Shown here: in pieces, positions 35,557 through 43,317 of the stretch
Layout: every line of letters begins with the position of its first letter
Position numbering within the stretch: the first letter of the stretch is position 1
NCBI RefSeq assembly: GCF_947488715.1
Contig: NZ_CANLAG010000006.1
Coordinates: forward strand, 182,001-246,000
Direction of reading: 5' to 3'
DNA from: an uncultured Tateyamaria sp.
Lineage (GTDB): Bacteria; Pseudomonadota; Alphaproteobacteria; Rhodobacterales; Rhodobacteraceae
Length of the DNA: 64,000 bases
Position numbers and translations under genes: made by a program
The notes under the pieces: model-generated
Told to the model about the DNA's origin: nothing
What the model saw: only the letters and a program-made list of their open reading frames with translations
Databases searched by the model: none

Positions 35557-35927
35557 ATGTCCATACCGTCATCGTCAAGTCGGTAGACAAATCGCTCAAA
35601 CGCAGTGAGTTTGAACGGGCCCCAGAAGCGCCATCTTTTGACAGTCCCCTTCGCCTTCCACAATTGCATCCGCCGGCTTCGACGGCTGATGATGCCGAAT
35701 ACGCAACCAATAACACCCGCAACAATCGTTATCAGCAATAGTTCCGCAATCAGCTCATTGCCTGGGGCAGTGCGCTCGGTTGTGACGCCGGTAAATCCGT
35801 TGGAAACTGTCACCGATACTGCATCGGAAAAAAACATAGGCAGTGTGAAAAGCCCGAAGACAACCGTGAAGATAGAGCCAAAAATTGCGGCTGATCGCAT
35901 CTCCAGCTTGCTAGGGAAAAACATCAT
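35553..35927 (-). CDS. Small two-helix membrane protein
   Basis: A 124-aa membrane protein, not recognised. Helices at about 12-32 and 59-80 enclose a Thr/Val-rich loop. A strongly basic stretch follows (SRRSRRMQLWKAKGTVKRWRFWG), then an acidic end (RLDDDGMDI). The ATG at 35927 has GGAG 6 bases upstream; the frame stays open to 36143 across GC-rich hairpins, but that extension is rejected. Its AT content is higher than that of its neighbours. Coupled by ATGA to the 371-aa gene. Confidence 0.7.
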   Translation of the reverse strand: MMFFPSKLEMRSAAIFGSIFTVVFGLFTLPMFFSDAVSVTVSNGFTGVTTERTAPGNELIAELLLITIVAGVIGCVFGIISRRSRRMQLWKAKGTVKRWRFWGPFKLTAFERFVYRLDDDGMDI

Positions 35928-35986
35928 TTTCTTCTCCGACCGAGCCCAAGCGATGAGGGCAGCCCGCGAGCCAAGGTGGGGGTGAT

Positions 35987-36036
35987 AGCCCCCTCCCGTG
36001 GGGAGGGTCGGGGGCTGCCCGGCGGTGCCGCCGGGC
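35987..36036. repeat. Tandem GC-rich hairpins inside the AAA+ operon
   Basis: Hairpin 1: CCCTCCC (35991-35997), loop GTG, GGGAGGG (36001-36007), extended by AGCC/GGGGGCT flanks. Hairpin 2: GCCCGGCG (36017-36024), loop GTGC, CGCCGGGC (36029-36036). They fill the 140-bp gap between the 49-aa and 124-aa genes. No T-run follows on the minus strand. They may mark RNA processing or partial termination that makes more of the promoter-proximal coiled-coil protein. Confidence 0.6.
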
Positions 36037-36067
36037 GTGGAAAGGGACGGCAAAGGGTGCGCATGAC

Positions 36068-36217
36068 TTACCCGCCCTTGCGCGCCTTTGTCAGGACGAA
36101 CAGCCCCGCGAGACCGCAGAACAGGCCCACAAGGTTCACCCATGGCGGCGCGCCGAAGGCCAGCGTCGCGATCAGGCTGAGGATGGAGACGCCAATGGCG
36201 GCAAGTCCGAGTTTCAT
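36068..36217 (-). CDS. 49-aa membrane miniprotein
   Basis: Frame of 49 codons plus TAA, starting ATG at 36217: MKLGLAAIGVSILSLIAT at the start, then APPWVNLVGLFCGLAGLF, then basic tail TKARKGG. Two hydrophobic helices (about 3-22 and 27-44) joined by a Pro-Pro-Trp turn. It begins 3 bases after the stop of the coiled-coil gene, so coupling is likely. The predicted topology puts both ends in the cytoplasm. Confidence 0.6.
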   Translation of the reverse strand: MKLGLAAIGVSILSLIATLAFGAPPWVNLVGLFCGLAGLFVLTKARKGG

Positions 36218-36220
36218 TGC

Positions 36221-37297
36221 TTAACCGCCGTAGGCATTGCTGTCGTGCTTCTCGACAATCTGGGCAAAACGCCGGGCAAAGCGTTCATCCGCCTTGGCCT
36301 TTTGCTCCAGCACGTCGCGGGCAAAGACCATCTGGTCTTCGTGGGCTTCCAGCATGTCGGCCATCCGCGCGTTGGTAGCGGCACCGATCCCGGCCATGGC
36401 GGTCTGGGCCTCTTGATCCGTCTTGACGCCGATCTCGTTGATGCGGTGGGCGACGTCCTGTTGCTGCGCGGTTTTCAGCGACTTGGTCAGCGCATCGTAC
36501 AGCACCACGCGCTGCTTGGTGTCTGTTTGCAGCTTGTTGATCAGCACCATCTGGGTCGCGGCCTGGTTTTGCAGCGAGTCCACCCAAGTTTTGCCCTTTT
36601 CGATATAACGCTCAAGGGTCTGGGACTTGGCCAGTTTGACCTGTTCGTCCTGCACCATGGCGTTGTACTGGCTGTTCATCTCGGCCAGTTCGGTTTCCAA
36701 TGCCGTCCGCGCCGCTGCGTCGGTCTCAGAGGCGATCTTGTTTTCGAGCGCGATGATCTTGGGGTCCATACCCTGAATTTCGGCTTGTAGCGTTGCCAGT
36801 TCCTGAACCGTGAATTCACGTTCATCCAGCGTTTCGGTCAGGTTTGCTTCGACCTTGGTTTTCTGCTCTTCGAGCATGGTCAGCTGGCCCTGCAGCAGTT
36901 GCACGATCACGTCAGACTTGGCGATCAGATCCTGCAGTTTGTCGTCGATGGACGCGGAGCGCACACGCTCCTGACGCATGGATTCCGATTTCGCGCGGGC
37001 GAAAATGCCGACAAAGCTTTCCCAGCCCGTCTTGGACCGCATTTCGTCGAAGTCCTTAGAGAACGCGGCAGTCACGTCGTCGAGACCCATGATAAGCTCG
37101 GCAATGTTGGCGTTCATCGTGTCGGTGTGCGCGTGCACGTCTTCGAGCGTGGCGTTCTCGATGTCGATGGCGATGTCGTCGCCGGTCTTCATCTTGGCCC
37201 GCGCGGTTTCGATCCGGCTGGTCAGCTCGGCGATCTTGGATTGCGCCTCTTGGACCTGCGCCTGGGATTCCCGCACCTGTGTGTCGAAATCTGCCAT
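36221..37297 (-). CDS. TelA-like coiled-coil protein
   Basis: A 358-aa, almost wholly helical acidic protein. Repeated heptads run from about 5 to 40 and 105 to 260. The part after 150 (LQGQLTMLEEQKTKVEANL, then YIEKGKTWVDSLQNQAATQMVLINKLQTDTKQRVVLYDAL) resembles TelA/toxic-anion-resistance proteins in spacing, though I cannot confirm membership. PspA-like stacking is an alternative. GGGAGTG precedes the ATG at 37297. It is the first gene of the ten-gene operon and probably the most expressed. Confidence 0.65.
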   Translation of the reverse strand: MADFDTQVRESQAQVQEAQSKIAELTSRIETARAKMKTGDDIAIDIENATLEDVHAHTDTMNANIAELIMGLDDVTAAFSKDFDEMRSKTGWESFVGIFARAKSESMRQERVRSASIDDKLQDLIAKSDVIVQLLQGQLTMLEEQKTKVEANLTETLDEREFTVQELATLQAEIQGMDPKIIALENKIASETDAAARTALETELAEMNSQYNAMVQDEQVKLAKSQTLERYIEKGKTWVDSLQNQAATQMVLINKLQTDTKQRVVLYDALTKSLKTAQQQDVAHRINEIGVKTDQEAQTAMAGIGAATNARMADMLEAHEDQMVFARDVLEQKAKADERFARRFAQIVEKHDSNAYGG

Positions 37298-37491
37298 GAA
37301 AACACTCCCTCTTATCAATTACTTGTTCTTCATATAGGTAATGTGAAGGCAATTTACATCACCCAGCACACTATTTTCACGCGAGTTTCGCAAATGCCGT
37401 GTCGCAAGGGAAGCCTAGAGCGGTGGTTTTGAGCTTGATCAGAGATCATATTTGGCATTTTTTCGCCCGGTCAACGCAGGGGAGAGAGCAC

Positions 37492-38613
37492 ATGGCATGG
37501 TCGGCCGACAAAACGCAGGTCAAAAGCTGGAACGAATGGGACACGTTGCGCCACGTGATCGTGGGGCGCGCCGATGATTGCCACATCCCGCCCGAGGAAC
37601 CCGCGCTGGATGCCAAGGTGCCCGAGGACAGCGATATGCGCGGTCAGTGGGGGCGCCGTCCGCAAGAGACGATCGACCGTGCCAATGAGCTGCTGGATAC
37701 GTTCGCAGGCCAGTTGAAGGCGCGTGGCATCCGGGTCGACCGGCCCACGTCGATTGACCATTCCCTGCCCGCGACCACGCCGGATTTCCACACGGACAGT
37801 CAGTTTGGCTGCATGCCGCCGCGCGACGTGCTGCTGACCGTGGGGCATGAGATCCTTGAGGCGACGATGTCCTATCGCTGCCGGTGGTTTGAATACCTGA
37901 ACTATCGCCCGCTGATGCAGCAGTATTGGGACGAGGACCCGAATTTCCGCCACGAGGCCGCGCCCAAGCCGCGCCTGACGGATGCCGATTACCACCCCGA
38001 TTATCTGAGCGACAAGATCGGCGTGGCCAAGCGGCTGGAATGGGCGGCGGAGAAGTTTTTCGTCACCACCGAGGAAGAGCCGTTGTTCGATGCCGCCGAT
38101 GTGCTGCGCTTTGGCAAGGATCTGGTGGTGCAGCACGGGTTTACGACGAACATGAAGGGGATCGAGTGGCTGCGCCGGCATTTCCCCGACCACCGCGTGC
38201 ATGCGGTGAACTTTCCCGGTGATCCCTATCCGATCCACATCGACGCGACGTTCACGCCGCTGCGGCCCGGTCTGATCCTGAACAACCCGCAGCGCCGTTT
38301 GCCCGACGATCAGCGCAGCATGTTCGAGGCGAATGGCTGGGAGATTGTTGATGCGGCGCAACCTGCGCACAACACGCCGCCGCCCTTGTGCTATTCGTCG
38401 ACATGGCTGTCGATGAACGTGCTGGTTTTGGATCCGAAAACCGTGTGTGTGGAGAAATCCGAGGTCTATCAGGCCGAGCAGATGGACAAGCTGGGCATGG
38501 AAGTGGTCGAGGTCGAGCTGCGCGATGCCTATGCGTTTGGCGGCGGGCTGCATTGCTGTACGGCGGATGTGTACCGGGATGGCGACTGCGAGGATTATTT
38601 CCCCAAGCAGTAG
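37492..38613 (+). CDS. Amidinotransferase (glycine/inosamine amidinotransferase family)
   Basis: A 373-aa enzyme of the guanidino-group-modifying superfamily. The catalytic triad is readable: an Asp in the FHTDSQFG region or in FGKDLVVQ, His in PIHIDATFTPLRPG, and Cys in FGGGLHCCTADVYRDG near the C-terminus, all as in human AGAT. It would transfer an amidino group from arginine to an amine such as glycine. GGAGAG lies 5 bases before the ATG. Monocistronic, with a 194-bp divergent gap to the coiled-coil gene. Confidence 0.85.
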   Translation: MAWSADKTQVKSWNEWDTLRHVIVGRADDCHIPPEEPALDAKVPEDSDMRGQWGRRPQETIDRANELLDTFAGQLKARGIRVDRPTSIDHSLPATTPDFHTDSQFGCMPPRDVLLTVGHEILEATMSYRCRWFEYLNYRPLMQQYWDEDPNFRHEAAPKPRLTDADYHPDYLSDKIGVAKRLEWAAEKFFVTTEEEPLFDAADVLRFGKDLVVQHGFTTNMKGIEWLRRHFPDHRVHAVNFPGDPYPIHIDATFTPLRPGLILNNPQRRLPDDQRSMFEANGWEIVDAAQPAHNTPPPLCYSSTWLSMNVLVLDPKTVCVEKSEVYQAEQMDKLGMEVVEVELRDAYAFGGGLHCCTADVYRDGDCEDYFPKQ

Positions 38614-38628
38614 GGTACAGAGCCGTGT

Positions 38629-38756
38629 CATCGGCAGACCGCGGGCTGTCGATCCGACGGGAATGCGGGTGCGCTTTTTGGTGGCATGGTCTTTGTTCGT
38701 TCGAGCGGAGCGCTGACACCGATCTGTCGACAGGCCGTCCGGGCGGCCTGCCGATG
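38629..38756. repeat. 128-bp element with 14-bp inverted ends
   Basis: CATCGGCAGACCGC (38629-38642) and GCGGCCTGCCGATG (38743-38756) are inverted copies with one mismatch. Inside them, CTGTCGATC and GATCTGTCGACAG partly pair. No gene lies within and no target duplication is obvious. It fills most of the 172-bp gap between converging genes. It could be a worn MITE-like element or a long terminator stem. Confidence 0.4.
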
Positions 38757-38785
38757 GCGCGGCGGCCTGCGGCCTTGATTCCGCG

Positions 38786-39577
38786 CTAGGTGTCGGGGGT
38801 CAGGCGTTTGACCATTTCGCTGTCGGCGTCCTCAAGGGCGTCGATGACGTTGAAGTGGTGTTCGCCCGGTGTGATCACATGTGCCGCACCCCACGCCTCG
38901 GCCAGCCATTGCGCCTGATCGAGGAAGGCGGGGCGTTCGGATGCGCCGACCCAGACGGTGACGGGCACGTCCGGGCGAGGCTGGTGAACAGGAGATTCGG
39001 CGCGGGCCATGGCCGTATCCAGCCCGAAATCCGCATTCATCGAGGTGCGTAGCAGCGGTTCCAAATCTGTTACGGGCGAGATCGGCATTACGCGGGCCAG
39101 ACGCGCGTGGATGGTTTCGTGCAACATGCCGGGCGCGAGCATCCGGGCGACGAGGTGGCCGCCTGCGGAGTGGCCGGCCAGGCTGATCGGGCCGGTGGTG
39201 GTGTCGGCGATGCGGGTGACGGCCTGGGCGATTTGCTGGGTGATGCCGGCGATGCGGATGTCGGGGCAGAGATCGTAGGACGGCATCGCCACGGCCCAGC
39301 CGCGTGCCAGGGCGCCGGAGGCAAAGTGGGACCAGTAGCTGCGGTCGAATTTCAGCCAGTAGCCGCCATGCACGAAGATCAGCGTGCCGCGGGCCTCTGT
39401 CTCGGGCAGGAACAGATCAAAGGCCATGCGCGCAGAGGGGCCGTAAGACACGCCCAACGTCGCACGCGCGCCCAGCGCTGTGCGAAACGCCTCTGCCCTC
39501 TGCGACCAGCGGGGGGGATAGTCCGCAGCCCCATCGATATAGGCCCCGTTGGCATAGGCGTCGTCGAGATCTGGCAT
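38786..39577 (-). CDS. Alpha/beta hydrolase, kynurenine-formamidase-like
   Basis: A 263-aa hydrolase of the BNA7/arylformamidase-like group. The oxyanion motif HGGYW is followed by the nucleophile elbow GHSAGGH. The catalytic His is in GEHHFNVIDAL, and WVGASERPAFLDQ supplies the region of the acid. Formyl-kynurenine cleavage is the known activity of close relatives, but no kynurenine gene is nearby, so the substrate is unproven. No signal peptide. Confidence 0.78.
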   Translation of the reverse strand: MPDLDDAYANGAYIDGAADYPPRWSQRAEAFRTALGARATLGVSYGPSARMAFDLFLPETEARGTLIFVHGGYWLKFDRSYWSHFASGALARGWAVAMPSYDLCPDIRIAGITQQIAQAVTRIADTTTGPISLAGHSAGGHLVARMLAPGMLHETIHARLARVMPISPVTDLEPLLRTSMNADFGLDTAMARAESPVHQPRPDVPVTVWVGASERPAFLDQAQWLAEAWGAAHVITPGEHHFNVIDALEDADSEMVKRLTPDT

Positions 39578-39653
39578 GAACGTCTCCGGTCTTTGGAACT
39601 GGACAATGCTATCGCGGGTTGGTTGAGATGCACCAGACCTGAAAGGATGTGTA

Positions 39654-41129
39654 ATGCTGGATCAAGTGACCGACCTGAAATCAATGCTCAGCGACCCCAC
39701 GCTGTTGGAAACGCGCGGCTATGTGAATGGCGCGTGGGTAGATGGCGACGCGGGCACGTTCAACGTCACCAACCCGGCCCGAGGCGACGTGATCGCGCAG
39801 GTCGCTGACCTGAGCCGCGCACAAGTCACGGACGCCATTGCCGGTGCAGAGACCGCCCAAAAGGAATGGGCCCGCTGGACTGGTAAGGAGCGGGGCGCGG
39901 TCCTGCGGCGCTGGTTTGAGTTGATGATGGAAAACCAGGACGATCTGGGCATCATCCTGACCGCCGAACAGGGCAAACCGCTGGCCGAGGCCAAGGGTGA
40001 GATCGGATATGGCGCATCCTTTGTCGAATACTTTGCGGAGGAGGCCAAGCGCATCTATGGCGAAACCATCCCCGGCCACCAGCGCGACAAGCGGATCACA
40101 GTGATCAAGCAGCCCATCGGCGTCGCCGCCTCTATCACGCCCTGGAACTTTCCCAACGCGATGATCACGCGCAAGGCCGCGCCTGCGCTGGCAGCGGGCT
40201 GTGCCTTTGTCGCGCGGCCAGCGGAATTGACGCCGTTGTCGGCCATTGCGATGGCTGTCCTGGCCGAGCGCGCAGGCCTGCCCGCAGGTGTGTTCCAGGT
40301 GGTGACAACATCCAATGCCGCAGAGACCGGCAAGGAATTCTGCGAAAACCACGCGGTGCGCAAACTGACCTTTACCGGCTCGACCGAGGTGGGGCGCATC
40401 CTGCTGCGGCAGGCCGCCGATCAGGTGATGAAATGTTCGATGGAGTTGGGTGGCAATGCGCCCTTCATCGTGTTTGACGATGCCGATCTGGATGCCGCTG
40501 TCGAAGGCGCGATGATCTGTAAGTTCCGCAACGCGGGCCAGACTTGTGTCTGCGCCAACCGCATCTATGTGCAGGACGGAGTCTACGACGCCTTTGCCGC
40601 CAAGCTGAAAGTGGCGGTTGAGGCGCTCAAGGTCGGTGACGGGTTGGAGGACGGTGTCACGACCGGCCCCCTGATCACCGACAAGGCGGTGGACAAGGTG
40701 CAATCGCACCTCGCCGATGTGGTGAACAAGGGCGGTGCCATTCTGACCGGTGGACAGACACACGCATTGGGCGGCACGTTTCTGGAACCCACGGTGGTCA
40801 CAGGGGTCACGCAGGACATGAAGGTCGCCCACGAAGAGACCTTTGGCCCGCTCGCGCCGTTGTTTCGGTTCAGCGATGTGGACGATGTGATTGCGATGGC
40901 CAACGACACCATCTTTGGCCTTGCGGCATATTTCTATGCCAAGGACCTGAGCCGCGTTTACAAAGTCGCGGAAGAGCTGGAATACGGCATGGTTGGTGTG
41001 AACACCGGTATCATCTCGACCGAGGTGGCACCCTTTGGTGGGGTCAAGCAATCCGGGCTGGGCCGCGAGGGTTCGCATCACGGCATCGAGGAATTCCTCG
41101 AGATGAAATACATCTGCATGTGTGTGTGA
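39654..41129 (+). CDS. gabD: Succinate-semialdehyde dehydrogenase, NAD(P)+
   Basis: Aldehyde dehydrogenase of 491 aa in the GabD subgroup, last step of GABA use. Features are ITPWNFPNAMITRKAAPALAAGC, the Rossmann segment FTGSTEVGRIL, catalytic Glu in MELGGNAPFIVFDDAD and catalytic Cys in FRNAGQTCVCANR. The C-terminus FGGVKQSGLGREGSHHGIEEFLEMKY is typical. AAAGGA lies upstream of the ATG. Oddly it ends in ICMCV. No GABA transaminase is in the window. Confidence 0.9.
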   Translation: MLDQVTDLKSMLSDPTLLETRGYVNGAWVDGDAGTFNVTNPARGDVIAQVADLSRAQVTDAIAGAETAQKEWARWTGKERGAVLRRWFELMMENQDDLGIILTAEQGKPLAEAKGEIGYGASFVEYFAEEAKRIYGETIPGHQRDKRITVIKQPIGVAASITPWNFPNAMITRKAAPALAAGCAFVARPAELTPLSAIAMAVLAERAGLPAGVFQVVTTSNAAETGKEFCENHAVRKLTFTGSTEVGRILLRQAADQVMKCSMELGGNAPFIVFDDADLDAAVEGAMICKFRNAGQTCVCANRIYVQDGVYDAFAAKLKVAVEALKVGDGLEDGVTTGPLITDKAVDKVQSHLADVVNKGGAILTGGQTHALGGTFLEPTVVTGVTQDMKVAHEETFGPLAPLFRFSDVDDVIAMANDTIFGLAAYFYAKDLSRVYKVAEELEYGMVGVNTGIISTEVAPFGGVKQSGLGREGSHHGIEEFLEMKYICMCV

Positions 41130-41134
41130 GGGGT

Positions 41135-41192
41135 GGTGGGCAGACGGCCCACCCTACCCAAAGGGACGGCAGGTGCGCCGTGACGGCGCACC
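41135..41192. repeat. Pair of dispersed hairpins after gabD
   Basis: First: GGTGGGC (41135-41141), spacer AGACG, GCCCACC (41147-41153). Second: GGTGCGCCG (41172-41180), loop TGA, CGGCGCACC (41184-41192). Each is followed by CTA. They sit between converging gabD and msrA and are relatives of the hairpins at 20976 and 28961. Confidence 0.6.
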
Positions 41193-41198
41193 CTATGG

Positions 41199-41705
41199 TC
41201 ACTCGGCGGCGCGGCGTGGCAAGACCCAGTCCGGGCGGACAAAGTGGCATGTGTAGCCGTTTGGAATCCGCTCAAGATAGTCCTGATGCTCTGGCTCCGC
41301 CTCCCAGAAATCACCGACGGGTTCAACTTCGGTCACGACTTTGCCTGGCCACAGGCCAGAAGCGTCCACATCGGCAATCGTGTCCAGCGCAACCGCCTTT
41401 TGTGCGTCATCCACATAGTAGATCGCCGAGCGATAGCTGAGACCACGGTCATTGCCCTGACGGTTGGGCGTGGTGGGGTCGTGGATCTGAAAGAAGAACT
41501 CCAACAGCTCGCGATAGGAGATCACCGCCGGATCGTAGATGATCTCGATCCCTTCGGCATGGGTGCCGTGGTTGCGGTAGGTCGCGTTGGGCACGTCCCC
41601 GCCGGTATAGCCGACACGGGTGCCGTGAACGCCGGGCTTTTTGCGGATCAGGTCCTGCATGCCCCAGAAACATCCACCTGCCAGAACTGCGCGTGCATTG
41701 CTCAT
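41199..41705 (-). CDS. msrA: Peptide methionine sulfoxide reductase MsrA
   Basis: Reduces the S-epimer of methionine sulfoxide, 168 aa. The active site GGCFWGMQ (Cys at about 12) is intact. Further family text is [35 protein letters not shown] and [27 protein letters not shown]. The start overlaps the msrB stop by 4 bases, so both stereo-specific reductases are made together. No signal peptide. Confidence 0.95.
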   Translation of the reverse strand: MSNARAVLAGGCFWGMQDLIRKKPGVHGTRVGYTGGDVPNATYRNHGTHAEGIEIIYDPAVISYRELLEFFFQIHDPTTPNRQGNDRGLSYRSAIYYVDDAQKAVALDTIADVDASGLWPGKVVTEVEPVGDFWEAEPEHQDYLERIPNGYTCHFVRPDWVLPRRAAE

Positions 41706-42151
41706 GCCACATCCTCCACTTGGTTCAGATACGCACCATAGCCTTCGGCCTCCATGTCGTCACGGTGCACAAACCGCAGTGACGCCGAGTTGATGCAATA
41801 CCGCAGGCCACCGCGGTCGCGCGGGCCGTCCGGGAACACGTGGCCCAGATGGCTGTCGCCGTGTTTGGACCGCACTTCGGTGCGGATCATGCCGTGCGTT
41901 GTATCGCGCAGCTCTTCGACGTGGGCGGCCTCGATCGGTTTGGTGAACGACGGCCAGCCGCAACCGCTCTCGTATTTGTCGGATGACGCAAACAGCGGCT
42001 CGCCGGAGACGATGTCGACATAGATCCCCGGTTCCTTGTTTGACAACAGCTTGCCTGTGCCGGGGCGCTCTGTGCCGCTTTCCTGCGTGACATAGAACTC
42101 TTCGGGGGACAGCGTCGCGATGACATCCGGGTTCTTGGTGTATTTGGTCAT
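41702..42151 (-). CDS. msrB: Peptide methionine-(R)-sulfoxide reductase MsrB, zinc-free form
   Basis: Reduces the R-epimer, 149 aa. Catalytic Cys is in [13 protein letters not shown]. The resolving Cys region is [10 protein letters not shown]. The two CxxC zinc pairs of many MsrBs are absent ([13 protein letters not shown] replaces the first), so this is the zinc-free form. The start at 42151 gives a normal N-terminus ([21 protein letters not shown]). Coupled to msrA. Confidence 0.93.
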   Translation of the reverse strand: MTKYTKNPDVIATLSPEEFYVTQESGTERPGTGKLLSNKEPGIYVDIVSGEPLFASSDKYESGCGWPSFTKPIEAAHVEELRDTTHGMIRTEVRSKHGDSHLGHVFPDGPRDRGGLRYCINSASLRFVHRDDMEAEGYGAYLNQVEDVA

Positions 42152-42278
42152 GTTGGGCCCTCTCTGGGATATTTCGGGGTCACGCCTATATTTGGGGCGG
42201 CGCGCGCGGATTGAAAGAGGGTGACGCATGCGCCGCGCGCCCTACCTGAGGGTCAAGCAAACCGCCGAGGCCCCCGAT

Positions 42279-42806
42279 ATGCGATACTTTCTGGCACTGA
42301 TTGCGACGCTTTTGTCCACAGCACCCGCGTGGGCGAAGATGCCCGCACTCACCGTTCCGTCCATTGATGGCGGGGTGCTGCACCTATCGGATTGGGATGG
42401 GCGGCCCGTTCTGGTGGTCAACACGGCGTCGCGTTGCGCGTTCACCGGACAGTATGAGGCGCTACAGGACCTGTACGACACGTACCGGGATCAGGGGCTG
42501 GTTGTGCTGGCCGTTCCGTCGGATGATTTCCGGCAGGAACTGGGCAGTGCCGAAGAGGTCCGGCACTTTTGCGAGATGACCTTTGGGGTGGATTTGCCGA
42601 TGACGGACATTCTGTCGGTCAGGGGTGCCGCGGCGCATCCGCTCTATCGTCACATCGAGGTCGAGGCGGGCTTTGTGCCGCGCTGGAATTTCAACAAGGT
42701 GCTGTTTGGACCGGACGGGTCCATCGACGGCACATGGGGTGCCAACACCGCGCCCGACGCGCCCGCCATACGGCGTGCCATCGAGGCGGCGCTGGCCCCC
42801 TCATGA
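42279..42806 (+). CDS. Glutathione peroxidase-like protein, exported
   Basis: Thioredoxin-fold peroxidase of 175 aa with signal peptide MRYFLALIATLLSTAPAWA. The peroxidatic site is NTASRCAFTGQYEALQ, with Cys (TGC), not selenocysteine. The usual CGxT becomes CAFT. The FVPRWNFNKVLFGPDG Trp-Asn motif is intact. Export suggests protection of envelope lipids or proteins, matching the adjacent divergent methionine sulfoxide reductases. An upstream in-frame start at 42228 is less likely. Confidence 0.82.
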   Translation: MRYFLALIATLLSTAPAWAKMPALTVPSIDGGVLHLSDWDGRPVLVVNTASRCAFTGQYEALQDLYDTYRDQGLVVLAVPSDDFRQELGSAEEVRHFCEMTFGVDLPMTDILSVRGAAAHPLYRHIEVEAGFVPRWNFNKVLFGPDGSIDGTWGANTAPDAPAIRRAIEAALAPS

Positions 42807-42813
42807 CACCTGC

Positions 42814-43059
42814 CTAGGGTGAGGTGGTCGTGGTGGTGGTCGTGCCGTCGCTGCCGTCCGAGCCCAGAACAATCAATGCGATCCCTGTCGCGGCGGCGAG
42901 CGCGCCCAGTTCGGGCGTCAGGCCACCGCCGAGCAGTGCGCCTTCGTTTGCGGGGGGTGGCGGTGTCGTGCCGTCCGCAGGTTGCGTGTTGGTGTCTTGT
43001 GCGGATGCCGCTGTTGCCAGGGCCAATGCAGTACCCGCACCGATCAGGAATCGAATCAT
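42814..43059 (-). CDS. YjbE/GfcA-like Thr-tailed small exported protein (copy 1)
   Basis: An 81-aa protein. Signal peptide about 1-20 (TALALATAASAQ), a Pro-rich segment (TQPADGTTPPPPANEG), one hydrophobic helix (LGALAAATGIALIVLG), then the tail GSDGSDGTTTTTTTSP. E. coli YjbE/GfcA has the same order and a very similar GDGSNTGTTTTTTT-type tail. This and the yjbF-yjbH genes upstream identify the locus. Convergent with the peroxidase gene (7-bp gap). Function of GfcA is unknown. Confidence 0.72.
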   Translation of the reverse strand: MIRFLIGAGTALALATAASAQDTNTQPADGTTPPPPANEGALLGGGLTPELGALAAATGIALIVLGSDGSDGTTTTTTTSP

Positions 43060-43252
43060 TGTGGTCGCGCCTTTCCGTGAGTGTTTACAGCGCGACAGTT
43101 CAGCGATCCGGGGCAGCGTCACAACGCAGTCGGGGGTGACGACAGCAAACAGGTGTTGCATTGCCTATTCCGGCCTGCGGCACGCGCGGGAAACGGCACG
43201 TGCCTGATATTCCGCCACACCCGCACGGACGCAAAGGCAATTGGTGTGATCC

Positions 43253-43284
43253 AAAAGAAAAGGGCCCGCGCAGAACGCGAGCCC
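43253..43284 (-). terminator. Terminator after YjbE-like copy 2
   Basis: On the minus strand: GGGCTCGCG, loop TTCTG, CGCGGGCCC, then TTTTCTTTT (one mismatch in the stem). It lies 33 bases after the copy 2 stop and 190 bases before the copy 1 start, so copy 1 probably needs its own promoter. Confidence 0.85.
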
Positions 43285-43317
43285 TCACACCTTAAATTCC
43301 GCAAGGAATTGAAGGTA

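Noticed and set aside
35928-36143. N-terminal extension of the 124-aa membrane protein to 36143
   Set aside because: The added residues are translated GC-rich hairpins with no ribosome site; the ATG at 35927 has a good one.
36221-37297. Firm call of a tellurite/TelA resistance protein
   Set aside because: The resemblance is in helix pattern and length only, and no other ter-type gene is nearby. Kept as TelA-like.
42279-42806. Selenocysteine glutathione peroxidase
   Set aside because: The active-site codon is TGC, an ordinary cysteine, and the frame has no internal TGA.
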